A stretch of DNA of 64,000 bases, taken from assembly GCF_000485595.1 (NCBI RefSeq), contig NW_014577078.1, positions 152,427 through 216,426 on the forward strand. Direction: 5' to 3'. The translations under genes were made by a program, and so were the position numbers. The DNA comes from Priapulus caudatus. Its lineage: Eukaryota > Priapulida > Priapulimorpha > Priapulimorphida > Priapulidae. This document shows, piece after piece, positions 13,501-23,792 of the stretch; positions within the stretch are counted from its first letter, which is position 1, and every line of letters begins with the position of its first letter. Under the pieces are notes generated by a model. It saw nothing but the letters and a program-made list of their open reading frames with translations. It had not been told where the DNA came from and did no database searches.

Positions 13501-16500
13501 CCATGAAACCAAGTAGTAGACTTCGCCGCAGGGGATACAATAATATCAGATGAAAAAAACGACATGCTAAGCGGCTCGTGAATTTATTCTGCACAGCAAG
13601 TCAGCAACACAAGAAGCGCGCGTCATTGAGTCCATCAAAATATTCAAAACGAGAGAACAAACACCACTTGTCAGGGCTAGATACTAACCATTTTAGTTCA
13701 TTAGTCCACAGGACTAGTAAAAGAAATAAACGTGTCAATGACACTGTAGCTCACCACAAAAAATGACCCAATGAGTGAGTGAGAAGAAGTCAGTTTTAAC
13801 TGAGCAACCATCGACGTACATTATAGAAACGAAGAGTATATATGGGAGAACTCCCATTATATACACTTGATAATTATGTGTAATTTTTTTATGTGAAAAT
13901 AATAAATAATATTATATATATATAAATTATAAATAATTTATAAACCAAAATAAATCACAATTTGTGACGGTAGATGGCGCTATACCAGCTTTGATGTTTC
14001 TTAGCATAAATCATTATATCATAATAATAATAATAATATAATAATAATAGTATAAATCATAATATGTTCATAACAGGAATTTTGCATTAAAGATATTGTC
14101 AATGAAATCTTGTAAAACGAACCAGACGAGTGTGACACCACAGACTGTTTGTGTCTATATAATATGCTATATAATTGCCAAACCCTACCTAATTTGCATA
14201 ATTTATTTTTAAATATCAAAACCCCTAGCTCTTATTCAGTCACATACCAAAAATGAGCAAAATCCGTTGAACCTGAACTGACTAATATCAATTCCCATTT
14301 TTGCCAAAAAATTGCCGTGGCGGGAAAGTACGTCGACTGGCCAAATTGTTGACGGACGTATGACGGACCACGACCCATGGCAATTTAGCTCAGCTAGATG
14401 ATGTCAAGGTGAGCTAAAAATGTACTAGTCCTTCCAAGATTCTACTAGTCCTGCCGAAGGACTCTTACTAGGCGCAGAGCGACGGGCATTGTGATTTGCC
14501 AGGAGGTAGGTGGGGTAGGAGGGTGGAGCCCCCCTTCTGCTAGGGGGTACAGGGGGTCTCCCCCAGGGTACAAGGGGTGTACCCCAGAAAGGTTTTGTAA
14601 AAGACATTCAATTGTATAAAATATACGTAACTTTAATATAGATCATAAGATTAAAATTAAAATTTAATTTAATTTTAATTCGAAAATAAAATTTCCGCCT
14701 CCTTTGATGAGGAATCTGTGGATCCGTCACTTATCACAGCAAGGAATTTGGCCTCATTTATAGCTCCAAACTGTTCCCGGCGCCTTGCATCAGCTATCGC
14801 TGTAATGAACCTTTGGCAGGCCTTGTCGGTGAGGTAGGTGCTGCCGACATCTAACGGTAACCCCTTGGCGTTGTCAAGCTGGCACAGCTTGACATAATCG
14901 GTATAGGGCCTGCCGTTTTTTCCAATAGCATGTGCATTTCTAATTAGGATATTTAGTTTTGCTATTGTGGCCTTGTTCATTAAAATTAGTGTTTTTGCCC
15001 CCACTGACACTGTTTGGTGAACAGGCATGGTCCTTGCATTTCTTTTTGCTATGATCTTTCTGTGCCCCTCGGAAGCATCATGCGCTTTAACAGTTTCCAA
15101 ACGATAATTTGTAGTGCCGGTGAAAATACTACCACTACCAGACATACAGCCTGCACCATAGGTATACCCTTGCCCTTGGCCGGTTCATACTCTACTACTC
15201 TAGCCACGGGTATGACGATTTCCACGCTGGCTGGAATGTACGCATCCTTTTGGTCTTATCATAGACCACGCTGGCCATCTAATTTCTCCTCCTGCGACTT
15301 ACGTTTGGGAGGTGGAGGACGAGCTCCGTACAAATACTTTCACATAACAACCTTGATGTTAGTATTGGATAAGGATGTACCTACTACTACAGGGTTTCTT
15401 ATACATAAGAGGCACAGTGGCGCACCGCCGTTGTCAAATTTAACATCGCCGTTGTGAAAATGTTCCTGTATTTACTGATAAGTATATCCTGGCTGTATCT
15501 ATATATACCTATAAGTATATCAATACATCCTGTATTTGAATCCATCATGTGCATTTTTTTCCCAAACTGGCCATTACCTCCTTTGTCTAATTTTCCCTCA
15601 GAAGAAACCCTGTACTATGCTTCACTACTTGTATCCCTACTATAGATAACTATTTGTATCGACAGCTTCAAGTAAAACGCGTCTATTAAACAGCAGGCTT
15701 CTCCCTACGTTGCGCAAACCGGGTGCGCCCGCCCCGTTTGGGAAAACTCCCCCCACCGTTTCAATCGTTGCGCCCCGTTTAAATTACCTCCGCCCCGATT
15801 AAATTCCACCACAATAAAAGTTTGACAGCGTGGGAATCGATCGTCAAGAATTCCCATTCGACCAGGCACCCGGACGCGTGTATTTTTACGGTACAACTAA
15901 TGAGTAAACGTACTACACTACGCATGCACTGCAGACCACACACAGGTCAAAACAGTCACCCTGTCCCAAACCCTAACACAAACTGTACCGACTCGGCTGT
16001 CTTATATATATACAAGTACCTAAAATACCGTCTATGGTGTAGGACGTTTACTCATTAGTGGTACCGTAAAAATACACGCGTCCAGGGGCCTGGTCGAATG
16101 GGAATTCTTGACGATCGATTCCAACGCTGTCAAACTTTTATTGTGGTNNNNNNNNNNCCCCACTGCATGTTGTTTGTTTCGCATGGGCAAAGCCATCGGA
16201 AAATTCAAAATAATAATGGAATAAAAATACCAAAATGTAGGGGTGAACTTGCTGGTTTGCTGGTTCCAAATCGAGTTCAGCTCTCATAAATCAGAAAACC
16301 TGACATATACCAGTGTTGGAAATAGCAGCTGGTATGCGTCGCTTTCCCACACCATTGATTAATGGCGGGCCACAAGGCTATAAGTGCTCTTGGAGAACCC
16401 CTGAGAAAAACATAAATAAAGTGCGTTTTTTCGTCAACTTTTTTCTTGGTTGTCCACCGGACAATGTCTCAGACTGGTTAGGTTGTCCGGCACAAATTCT

Positions 16501-19500
16501 GGTTGTCTCGGACAACCGGACAACGCTTATTTCGAGCACTGATATATATAGCTCTTTGGATCTTGGTTGAGAGAAGCTGCTGCCAGGGACTATAGTAAAA
16601 TCGATGGGAGGATGGGAAATTGGGACAATGAGGGATGGGGAAAATAACTAGTCCGCAGGACTAACGGCTATGGGGCATTTACTAGTCCTTCTGATTTTTT
16701 ACTAGTCTCGGACCAACAGACTAGCATTAGTGTCGAACCCTGGTTGTAAATGTTTGTTTTGGTATACGATCGGTAGATAACTTAAGTAATATTTCTGACG
16801 TGTTTTCCATGAAAAACACACTTTACTAATTTTAAAATATAAAATATATCATTATTATAATTGCAATTCTGTGTGTAAATGTGTTATTTTCAGCTTAATC
16901 TTAAAGTTATGAAGAGGTCTAGGATCTCGTAATGTTAAGAGAAAATTTGAGAAGATTTTCGTTCTTGTAACTAAATTACGATATTTCTGTCAACGGTTTA
17001 CGAGTCGAAGTTAATGTTAAGACTAGTTTTGTTTCTGACAACAGGCCCCAGGATTGCTTCATCCTGATCTGCCCAAATGGTAGCTCTAGTACTATAGCCC
17101 GCGTACATTGACTGCCGCAGGGCTATAGAACATGTTCAGCTAGATTTCGCTGCTGCAACAGTTCCCAAAGTACCCACGAAAAATCGCTTCACAAAACGCA
17201 AAATGATCAGGCTTTTTAACACTTATCTATCTACGTGGACATCTCACCTATCTTTTTGAACACTTTCCACAACTTTACACCATGTATTTATGCCTTTAAA
17301 TTAGCTTTATTCCTCACAAGTCAGCACTACTGGCTGTACAGTTTGAAATATTGTGGCGTGCGAACGCGTGACGTCACCGGTATTGTATATACATGCACCA
17401 TAGCTGCCATGTGTTTTGCGTCCTATCCTACATTATCCTTCCCCCGGCCTCCGCATCAGGCGTTGCACGCCGTCTACCCTGACGCTTCATCTCTCGTCCT
17501 CAACGGTTCTACTGTCCCGGCCATCGCCACAATATTCCGTCACAAAACTCCTCACAGCCAGTGTCCTTCTCTTTCTATCCCCTGCTGCCCCCCTGTGCTG
17601 ACTATGCTTGATCGAGAATAAAGGCTATTAATAAGAAATAATATTACATGGTGTAAGAGTTGTGGAAAGCATGTTCTAAAAAGAAGAGGGGATCCGATTG
17701 GTCTGACGTAGATAGATAATGCTTAAAAAGACTCCTGACCTCGTGTGCGTCTTTGTTAATAGGGCGATTTTTTCCCGTCCGGGAACTTTGTGGACTGTCT
17801 TGCTCACGGCAGCGAAACATCTAGACTGACAAAATGTCTCGATAGCCCTGCGGCGGAGTCAATGTATGCCGGGCTATAGTGCATCTAGATAGACTATAGC
17901 CCGCGGATCTGCCTTGCGCACGCGGCTATTAGACATTCTGCCATAGATGTAATAGCTACAGCAAATAGTTCCAACTGATGTGGACCAAAAATTTTATCCC
18001 AAAACGTAAAAAGGATCGGGCTTTTTTAACACTTATCTATCAACATGAGAATCTCACTATCTTTGTTGAACACCTTCAAATTGACACTTTTGGGGGCCCG
18101 GTTGACCAGGAAAAAAAATTAGTCTTACATTAACCTCTTAATACTTAGTTTTCTCTTAAAGCGATGCAGGAAACTTCGACTAAAGGCAGTTTAAGAGAAT
18201 TAAAAATTCTCCGGTAACTTTTTCTTAACTAGCAGCCGCCAAGCACCACGGGCGCATTAAAGGATATAGACGCTCCCTCCTTAACTTTTAGATATTTAGA
18301 AAGTGAAGGATAACCATTTACACGGAACGAATTTTACAAATTATAGGTGAGTATTATATTTTATCAATAATGAATAAAATCGCTCGTGGTTTTTCTTGAA
18401 AAAACGTCAAAATCATAATTATCTTACCGCTAATAAAACACAAGATTCATACATTTATAAATGACGTATCGGCATTTGTTCTCTTGTTTCAAGCGCCTCG
18501 TCATTGCAACGCTCTGCCAACGATTCTCGCGTCTGTGTTGGTGTCAGTGTGAGAAATTTGTCTTGTTGTGCAGAATTCTATTCAGTGACCACGTCAATAT
18601 TCATCAATTTATTTATATGTGTTTAGCCCATCATAATATGCCTAATAGTACTGTGGTGTACAGAATAATGGTAGTGATTTGGAAATTTTGTGTCGGATTC
18701 CATCCAATTCAGAGCCTTGTGTATGAAGGTTGCCTGGCTATCGTAAGTTTTATTAAGGAAGTTTATTTAAAGTGGTGCTTCTGCAACTGCTCTAAAATTA
18801 AGCACTTGTAGCATTAACATTAGACTTAAAATTAATCGGTTAACTTACGAGAGGTTTTTATGGGGGTCTCCAGGGTATTTATCTGTTATTCTCAAAGTTC
18901 TTAGCCACTACTGTTGTTTTGTTTTCAAATGCGTTGCTCTGCTTATGATTGTGCACGCCCGGTGTGTCTTCTTTGAGGTCAGGCAATTACCGCATAGCAT
19001 AATACCGCATTCGTCGAACTAGTAAAGTTGTTGGTAGTGTTATCAAAAAGATAGAGTGGGGGGAGGGGGGCGGAGGGGACGAGCATGATCCATCGTTGAT
19101 AGGCGCAGTAGGATGTTAGAAAGCCGCAGATTTTACGTTTTGGTGTGTGTGCATTCTCTCTTAGGTAATAGCGATCAGCTTGAGCACCATTTGTTTCTTA
19201 GATTATGATCTAATGGCATGAATTTGTTATCTATCCCTTCTGTATTATGACACTGTCCGAGCTAGCGACTCCGTCGGCCGGGCTATAGTACTAGAGAACT
19301 CGCAGGGTGCTATAAGTAACCTTAGAGGAGCATATTCATTGGAAAATATCTTCGAACCAGTATTCATGTTTTCACTGTGATCCCTACTCATCACTGACTG
19401 GTTGCATAGATACTCACGAACAGCAATCCAATTGCCTAGCGCGTCAAACGCTCAATATTTGCATGTGCTCTGGTAATCAATTGAACCATTCACATTTGGC

Positions 19501-20529
19501 CACTGGCAAGCTCTTGGAAACAGGTCTCACAGCAATCTTGTGATCCGGAATCATCGATAATTTGATAGTATCGACTATTCAGTATCAGTGCTGTAGTTAC
19601 TATTAGTTCATTACTATTAAGCTATTTAGTTATTACTTAGTAATTAGTAGCCTATTAGTATACGGATTCCAGTTGATCATAAACAATGAGTGGCGCCCGA
19701 AAAACATGCGAACAGTCGGCTGGACAGGTCACGCGCCGACTCGGATCACGCGTCTTAAGCTCGCCTCTCTCTCTCCTTCACTTCTCGCTCTCAGGTTAGA
19801 TAGGGTTAGGGCTTTAGGTTCTAGGCTCATATGACATTTAGCGCAGTTAGTTTCAGGCGTTAGGTCTAGGGCTTCCTGCTACTTCTAAACTATATATAAT
19901 AATTACACACAACGACACGACGGCGTCTATTTCCGAAATCTAGCGCCACCGCGCATCTTGTGTCGTTAAGTATGAAAGAATGGACTGCCGTACCCGTAGC
20001 CTCGAGACATTAAGATACGGCTGGCGTACCCGTAGCCACTGCCAAACAAATGCGCAAGATTACTGGATCAGTGTCATCAAGATTATATCATGATACGCCT
20101 ATATAAACATGCCAAAACAAATTATCAATAACAACGACGAAGACAACATTGGATTAGAACTTCACTCACGTCTGATACCACAAAATCATAGCACTCGGAA
20201 ATCTTTTGGTACAACTCTTTCACGTTGGTAAAACCTGAGATGATCCCGGTAGGGCTGCCTTGGGCTTGTTGCACGTGAAATACTAGTCGTTGACGGGATG
20301 TTTCCTGATGATTTCCTTCATTGGGCTGTGGTGTCCCGTTAGACTGCTGTGTCCTAGGTGGTTGTGCTTGAGTGTGTGGTCTTGTCGGTGAGGATTTTGG
20401 CTCAGAATTTGGTAATGCAGCCCCGTAACCACTTCCGGCGCCATCTTTGTACGAAGAGTCATGTTTATCCTCGCCGACACCGTGTCCATCCGCACTATCC
20501 TTATTCTTCTTTTTACTAAAAAAGGGCAT
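4518..20529 (-). CDS. GIPC-family PDZ adaptor protein (GAIP-interacting protein C-terminus), 6 coding exons
   Basis: Complete minus-strand gene. Coding exons in order: 20529-20170, 12018-11649, 7002-6893, 6369-6288, 6120-5992 and 4573-4518. All junctions are GT-AG and the phases agree, giving 1107 nt and 368 residues, against about 333 in human GIPC1. In the protein, residues 1-80 are a polar linker rich in S, Q and P. Residues 81-150 are the GH1 region ([19 protein letters not shown], then CTLNTHK). Residues 156-237 are the PDZ domain with carboxylate loop [20 protein letters not shown]. Residues 280-358 are the GH2 region ([27 protein letters not shown]). In the known family, PDZ binds C-terminal tails of receptors and transporters, and GH2 binds myosin VI on endocytic vesicles. 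The start is the first ATG (MPFFSKKK). The C-terminus runs about ten residues past the usual end. Introns 1 and 2 are full of repeats. Confidence 0.94.
5330..5870 (-). repeat. Diverged internal copy of the 1.5 kb dispersed element
   Basis: Sequence such as GTCTGACAGACTGAG, GGTGACCTACCATTTTAA and the AAAGACCGGGAGGTCAAATG stretch aligns with 25130-25560 in the same orientation and with 9190-9680 inverted. Both ends of the element are missing here. It lies in the last intron of GIPC. Confidence 0.55.
5992..6120 (-). CDS. GIPC coding exon 5 (GH2 core, myosin VI-binding region in the family)
   Basis: 129 nt with acceptor ...attttag and donor gtaagtgt. It encodes [20 protein letters not shown] then [20 protein letters not shown] and VI. 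The [14 protein letters not shown] motif matches the family's FPDEFVFDVWGAIGDAK. The family's role for this region is binding myosin VI; that is known for homologues and is not shown here. Confidence 0.92.
6288..6369 (-). CDS. GIPC coding exon 4 (start of GH2)
   Basis: 82 nt with acceptor ...ttccctcttcag and donor gtatttag. It encodes [19 protein letters not shown] then MGINDIEL plus one base. This matches the family's EEKAIEKVDDLLESYMGI block. The last base G joins CA of exon 5 to form Ala. Confidence 0.92.
6893..7002 (-). CDS. GIPC coding exon 3 (PDZ-GH2 linker)
   Basis: Acceptor ...aattacag, donor gtgagtat. It encodes [20 protein letters not shown] followed by [16 protein letters not shown]. 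The [19 protein letters not shown] stretch corresponds to the family's LGTGRGTLRLRSRGPATVE. The entry phase joins the A left by exon 2 to make a Thr codon. Confidence 0.92.
7536..7812. repeat. GC-rich miniature element with terminal inverted repeats
   Basis: The outer sequence ACCAGGCCCGC near 7538 is matched in inverse by GCGGGCCTGGCC near 7796-7807. Inside are inverse copies of CGGGCTAAGTTAGC and GTCCGGGCTAACTTA. Much higher GC than its surroundings. Lies in GIPC intron 2. The exact ends are uncertain. Confidence 0.4.
8003..8314. repeat. Miniature inverted-repeat element (~310 bp, 31-bp TIRs)
   Basis: Left terminus 8003-8033, beginning AGGCCTAAAAAAATGATGTG, is matched inverted at 8277-8314, which ends ...TTTTTTTAGGCCT. 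The arms differ by a 4-base indel. The interior is A/T-rich with a CCCTACCTA motif in each half. No coding capacity. In GIPC intron 2. Confidence 0.75.
8397..9903 (+). mobile_element. 1.5 kb non-autonomous element with TIRs, copy 1
   Basis: Terminal arms of ~45 bp (CTTTGTTTGCCCTCACC...GACCC near 8416-8440; inverse GGTCAGGTGAGGGCAAACAAA near 9858-9885) bound a non-coding interior with CTTTGACCTTTGACC runs and four GACG/GACGGACG units at 9735-9757. Most of the interior (8640-9830) is repeated in inverse at 24990-26135. Its longest open frame, 9191-9460, is not conserved between the copies, so I do not call a gene. In GIPC intron 2. Confidence 0.65.
10565..10895 (+). repeat. Dispersed GGTTAGTAACGTTACG motif, 4 copies
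   Basis: GGTTAGTAACGTTAC occurs at 10569-10583, with one mismatch at 10759-10773, and at 10864-10878. A shortened copy, GGTTAGTACGTTAC, follows directly at 10879-10892. Each copy contains the palindrome GTAACGTTAC. Lies in GIPC intron 2. Confidence 0.6.
10992..11131. repeat. 140-bp A/T palindrome with perfect 25-bp arms
   Basis: 10992-11016 (ATCAGGAGTGAATAATAATA...) is exactly reversed and complemented at 11107-11131. The 90-base loop is almost pure A/T and itself self-complementary in part. It is a foldback miniature element or a site with cruciform potential. Confidence 0.8.
11649..12018 (-). CDS. GIPC coding exon 2 (rest of GH1 and whole PDZ domain)
   Basis: 370 nt between acceptor ...cattgcag and donor gtaagtat. 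It encodes residues 121-243: [20 protein letters not shown], then the PDZ domain with loop ALGL at about residues 166-169, [33 protein letters not shown], and ending EPRKAGF. This is the best conserved part of the gene and identifies the family by itself. Confidence 0.95.
12845..13467 (+). repeat. Tandem array, 5 copies of a ~134-146-bp unit
   Basis: The landmark ATACCAA (ATACTAA in the last copy) recurs at about 12851, 12994, 13128, 13269 and 13415. Each unit contains GACCTGGTTTTGGTACGCGA, CACACCTT, TTCCCCAAG, TATACCAAGTTTGGTCGCGC, GAGTTATAGAGCGGAAG and AAGGTCAAGGTCAAA steps. The AGGTCA steps vary in number between units. Frames that stay open across the array are a by-product of the repeat. 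In GIPC intron 1. Confidence 0.85.
13746..14418 (+). repeat. Dispersed ~0.7 kb element, copy 1
   Basis: It contains GGAGAACTCCCATTATATA, GGTAGATGGCGCTATACC and, at the right end, TTAGCTCAGCTAGATGATG with GACGGACG steps. The same blocks occur in inverse order and strand at 28742-29648, and part of them again at 47655-47815. Both outer ends carry TAGCTCACC or its complement. Non-coding. In GIPC intron 1. Confidence 0.65.
14675..15325 (-). mobile_element. hAT-type transposase remnant (ZNF862/KIAA1586-like)
   Basis: The minus frame 15145-14675 reads ...[40 protein letters not shown], ...[20 protein letters not shown] and [13 protein letters not shown]. This is the start of the transposase-like domain found in ZNF862/KIAA1586-type hAT-derived proteins. 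Upstream, in another frame near 15225-15290, [20 protein letters not shown] is the N-terminal block of the same proteins, followed by stops. The copy is therefore broken by frameshift and truncated after SDGSTDSSS. Family assignment is from recognised motifs, not a search. Confidence 0.7.
15808..16147. repeat. Palindrome with ~110-bp arms, cut by an assembly gap
   Basis: 15808-15918 is almost exactly reversed and complemented at 16037-16147: both arms contain CGATCGTCAAGAATTCCCAT and ACGCGTGTATTTTTACGGTA or their complements. The loop is about 118 bases. The right arm runs into the N run at 16148. In GIPC intron 1. Confidence 0.85.
16148..16157. other. Assembly gap (10 N)
   Basis: Ten unknown bases directly abut the end of the palindrome's right arm, so the true sequence is probably the missing outer part of the inverted repeat. 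The length of the N run need not be the real gap length. Confidence 0.95.
16311..16541. repeat. hAT-like miniature element
   Basis: The left terminus CAGTGTTGGAAATAGC and the reverse complement of the right terminus, CAGTGCTCGAAATAAGC, form imperfect TIRs beginning CAGTG, common in hAT elements. The interior has several GGTTGTCC/GGACAACC units. Flanks are A/T-rich (ACATATAC and ATATATAG), so a target duplication is only suggestive. Confidence 0.5.
16600..16742 (-). repeat. ACTAGTCC-bearing end of a hAT-like element
   Basis: On the minus strand it begins CAGGGTTCGACACTAATGC and carries several ACTAGTCC/GGACTAGT units. The same motif lies at 14429-14470 beside the hAT remnant and at 13701-13720. 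Only one terminus is visible. Confidence 0.4.
17092..17879. repeat. TIR element (~790 bp) with nested inverted arms
   Basis: Termini CTATAGCCCGCGTACATTGA (left) and, on the opposite strand, CTATAGCCCGGCATACATTG (right) form ~35-bp TIRs. Inside, 17219-17283 is inverse to 17649-17733. A further partial copy follows at 17890-18085 and a trace near 19262-19320. Open frames at 17235-17621 have no recognisable product. In GIPC intron 1. Confidence 0.6.
18086..20169. other. 5' part of GIPC intron 1, no gene recognised
   Basis: A 116-codon plus-strand open frame at 18461-18811 shows no recognisable domain and is probably chance. Repeated ATTAGT/TTACTA words occur at 19590-19655. Nothing else is supported. 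Confidence 0.4.
20170..20529 (-). CDS. GIPC coding exon 1 (start codon, linker, start of GH1)
   Basis: Starts at ATG 20529 ([15 protein letters not shown]) and ends at a GAC codon followed by donor gtgagt. A GTG two codons upstream is in frame, but the ATG matches the MP start of vertebrate GIPC proteins. It encodes 120 residues: a low-complexity Ser/Gln/Pro/Thr linker, then [20 protein letters not shown] of GH1. Splicing to exon 2 gives [12 protein letters not shown], which aligns with the family without a gap. Confidence 0.93.
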
Positions 20530-21000
20530 GTTCACATGTACGTTTATAGCGAATGGCGTAGCATGTACAAGTATCGTCCAAATTATATTGAAATCAACGG
20601 ATCCACCTCACAATCAGTGAATCATAGAAACATCGACATTGACACGGTAGACAAATTTGGTCCCTTAAAGGGATTTGAATCTGGCATCCGAACAGGGTGT
20701 TTTGAATCGACACGGTTCATGATCGTAAGAAAAAATATATATACACTGCAGTGGTTTAAACTATTTAGTATTATATAATAATTATTATTTCATATTGTAA
20801 TTAAATTTGCAAGCACGATACATCTAATGTCGTGAGAACTAAAATGATTAATCTCCCAATTCACCTACCGGTGCCCAAATCGTTCTTTTCAACGCCACCA
20901 TAGCGGTGATTGGCGGTATCACAAAAAGCTTTTTTTTTATTGGTTATGGCATAGGTTATGGACTCTGAATAGTAAATGTTTCTTGACAGATAAAACGAAT
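20530..21000 (-). promoter_or_regulatory. Upstream region of GIPC (inferred 5' UTR/promoter position)
   Basis: Lies directly upstream of the GIPC start codon on the minus strand. I see no unambiguous core promoter element. The call rests on position only. Confidence 0.25.
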
Positions 21001-21004
21001 CAAT

Positions 21005-21250
21005 CCCACGTACTGTTTCAATTTCAATTTCAATTTTTGGTATAGATGAGCTGTATCTCTATGTGCAAGCCATGAAATTTCATGAAATTTCCAGCGCCTA
21101 TATAATTATATATGTGTAAACACTAATTTTGAATTTTTATGTAAAATAGTATTTTGGATATTTCTCAATTACTACAAAAGGTGTGAAAGCAACATTTGTT
21201 ACCACAAGTTAAATACAATTTGTACCAAAATCGTGCGTCAAGATTTTTTT
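21005..21250 (+). repeat. Dispersed repeat inverse to the TTAA element in golgin-45 intron 2
   Basis: Blocks such as TTTGAATTTTTATGTAAAA, GGATATTTCTCAA and CATGAAATTTCATGAAATTT occur in inverse order at 33780-33990. Non-coding. Confidence 0.6.
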
Positions 21251-21339
21251 TCACGATTTATATACCAAAAAAAGAAGAAAAAAACTGCATAATAGGCATA
21301 TATGTTATGCCGTATATTGTTATCGCTCCATTTTAGTGT

Positions 21340-21490
21340 AAAAATTGCAAAAACTCCCTCGTGTGGGAGGGGGGACACGCCACCTCCCACACCCTTTCTC
21401 GCTCTGTCGCTACGCGCCCTCACTTTGTGCCAAAATAAAAAAAACGAACCCCCCCTCCCAATAAAAAGCTGGCTACGGGCCTGAAAAAGT
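21340..21490 (-). repeat. 'CCCGTAGCC' C/G-run repeat
   Basis: On the minus strand it reads GGCCCGTAGCCAGCTTTTTA, then a G-run, then GTGGCGTGTCCCCCCTCCC. A related start, GGGCCGTAGCCTCTGGGG, occurs on the plus strand at 22141. Probably a dispersed repeat; no coding capacity. Confidence 0.35.
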
Positions 21491-22544
21491 AACACTAAAT
21501 GCCTAAAATTAAGAGAGAAATTACAGATAAAAGTAATGCTTTTAAACTAGACACAAACTGATACAAATAGAACAATATTATGCTACACATAGCACAACAC
21601 GCTGGTACAAATTTGATAACATTTCAATATAAATAGCATAACATTCCATAGCTGCTAAAAAAATAAGATAAAGATACATATGAATGCTGGAAGAGCGCAA
21701 AATTCGTGGAAAACTAAGCAAATGATTATAGCTACTATTTCAGAAATAATTAATATAACCTAATTAATACAAGTTTAATTAAAAATAATAATACACATTT
21801 AGGTTCAACCTGCCAGGATAAAAGTGGAAGCTGTTAGCATAATATAGGGAGACAATTACAATAACATATACTGCTACAACATACTGGTACAAATGACAAA
21901 TATATATAAGTACGGAAGTATCACAAGATTCTTGCAAAATTGGGAAAAAGGTTGGAAACACAAATGCAGAAATAACGTAACATGTAATTAACATTGTGAG
22001 TAAACATAAACATAGCTTGCTATCATAACCTTAATTTGACTTAAATGTAATACAACAACCGCTAGAATAAAGTCAGAGTTACCATATTAGCATAACATTT
22101 TGACACAGGATAAAATATTAGTAGAACAGATGGTAGAACAGGGCCGTAGCCTCTGGGGGGCAAGGGGTGTAGCTGCCCCCAATAGATTTTGGAGCAAATT
22201 TAACGTGATTTTTTGGTCACTTATCCGTGAAAACCTTGTCTCAGACCCACCCCCACTACGCTATATGGGCGTTGCTCATCATTACACAGTTGAGTCATGA
22301 AATTTTGCCCCCCCCCCCCGTAGGAATTTGCTCAGCCTACGGCCAAGTACCGGATCTCAGATATCGGATATCAGGAGTGGATAAAAGATATCTCTGCGGA
22401 GTGGCTGACTTGAAGACTGTATAGTCAATTCGCCCTCCCTCGCTGTATTTATTTTTGTGATATTTGTAAAAATGTAATATACTTGAAAGCGTAAATAAAT
22501 TTCAAAATATAAAATCTAAAAAATCTAAATCCTGATTATACATC

Positions 22545-22860
22545 GACGCTAGATGGCAGTAGCGATCAGTGTGACTGTCATGGACGAATGTTGACGTGCA
22601 ATTCTGCATTTTTATATTGCTTTTTGCGGGAAATACCCAATATCAACGTTTCTTGAGGTAATTGACGGCGGATACCAATTAATATAAGCGCGTAAGTGAC
22701 GCGCGCAAATACGAAGAGAAATGTGAGGGCCGCAGCTCACGGATTGTAAGTGAAATCGCGTGAAATACGCGAGCGTTGAAATGGTGAGAAACATTCAAAC
22801 AGTAAAAACACACATGCGTCTAACAGCTAAAATGCGTAAACAGAGGAATTGCTCCGACCT
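22545..22860 (+). repeat. Dispersed repeat, copy 1 of 2 (with 24148-24440)
   Basis: CGACGCTAGATGGCAG, GGCGGATACCA and ATATAAGCGCGTAAGTGA here match CGACGCTAGATGGCAG, GTGCGGATACCA and GTATAAGTGCGTAAATGA at 24148-24322 in the same orientation and spacing. Diverged and non-coding. Confidence 0.55.
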
Positions 22861-23193
22861 GTGATTGGAGGATAAAAATAGAATTCGTGACGTTTCGTTT
22901 CACCGGTCATAGCCGCGCGTGTATTAGTCTATGACTATGAGCGGTACCACGCGTGCATATTTACTATAATTAATTAGACTAATCCGTTAATCGTGCTTCA
23001 ATATAGACTCAAAATTCACAGAGATTAAGGCTAAGACATGGTATGTCTGTATAATATATTCTATAATAGCTAGAATTAATAGAAATGTAACTGAAATCGT
23101 TCGCGCCATATGATAGTTAGAATTAATATTAATAACAAACGATGATGCGCATTTTATAGCAATGTTTTACCTATAAAACGAGTGTAAAATTAA

Positions 23194-23792
23194 AGGGAGA
23201 GTTTACTCTAGGTTCTAGGGTTATTTTCAGCTAATTTAGGTTATAATTACGCTACAGAAAAAGTTTCATGGTTCAATCACCATTAGAAATATTATTTTTT
23301 TAATGTTTTAAAACTAACGACTACAGTTTGATTGCAACGACGGTGGCGCCACTTAAAGCACACGATCTGATAAGTTGCGCAAAACCACTTTCCAGCCAAG
23401 GGCTACAGACCAAGGGTGTTTCTTATTTATTAATTTAAAAGCAAAAGGATTGTAATATCTTATAAACGACATGTAGTTTCAGTTATAATATGGATAAATG
23501 TGCCCTAAAATGAATATCGTTCGGTTAAATAGCATTTAGGTATTAATATAATTGCACTTTTGTGATTAGCCCTCGGTCTGTAACGTGCAAAATAAATTGT
23601 CAAATACGCAACTTTTTCAGGGTGGCAGCACGGTCGCGGGTGTCATGGCGCCATTCAAATTTCGTAGCGTTGATGTGTAATGTGTGATAACAATTAAATT
23701 ATGTATCTGGTAACAAATACGTGTGGGTATAGACGATTTGTTATACAGTAAGTACAGTTGTATGCAGTAAAATCCTAGAAGCTACTGTCCCT
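23194..23792. mobile_element. TTAA-flanked element with short TIRs (599 bp)
   Basis: TTAA at 23190-23193 and again at 23793-23796. Termini are AGGGAGAGTTTACTCTAGG on the left and, on the opposite strand, AGGGACAGTAGCTTCTAGG on the right. TTAA duplication is typical of piggyBac and Kolobok superfamilies. No transposase frame inside, so non-autonomous. Confidence 0.65.

Noticed and set aside
12932-13565. Overlapping open frames with repeated [16 protein letters not shown]-like text
   Set aside because: By-product of the ~140-bp tandem array; both strands are open and units drift in frame.
18461-18811. 116-codon plus-strand frame in GIPC intron 1
   Set aside because: No recognisable domain, no upstream signal, low-complexity hydrophobic/Cys content; likely chance.
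20530-20535. GTG two codons before the GIPC ATG as a start
   Set aside because: The ATG at 20529 gives the MP start seen in the family; non-ATG starts are rare in animals.
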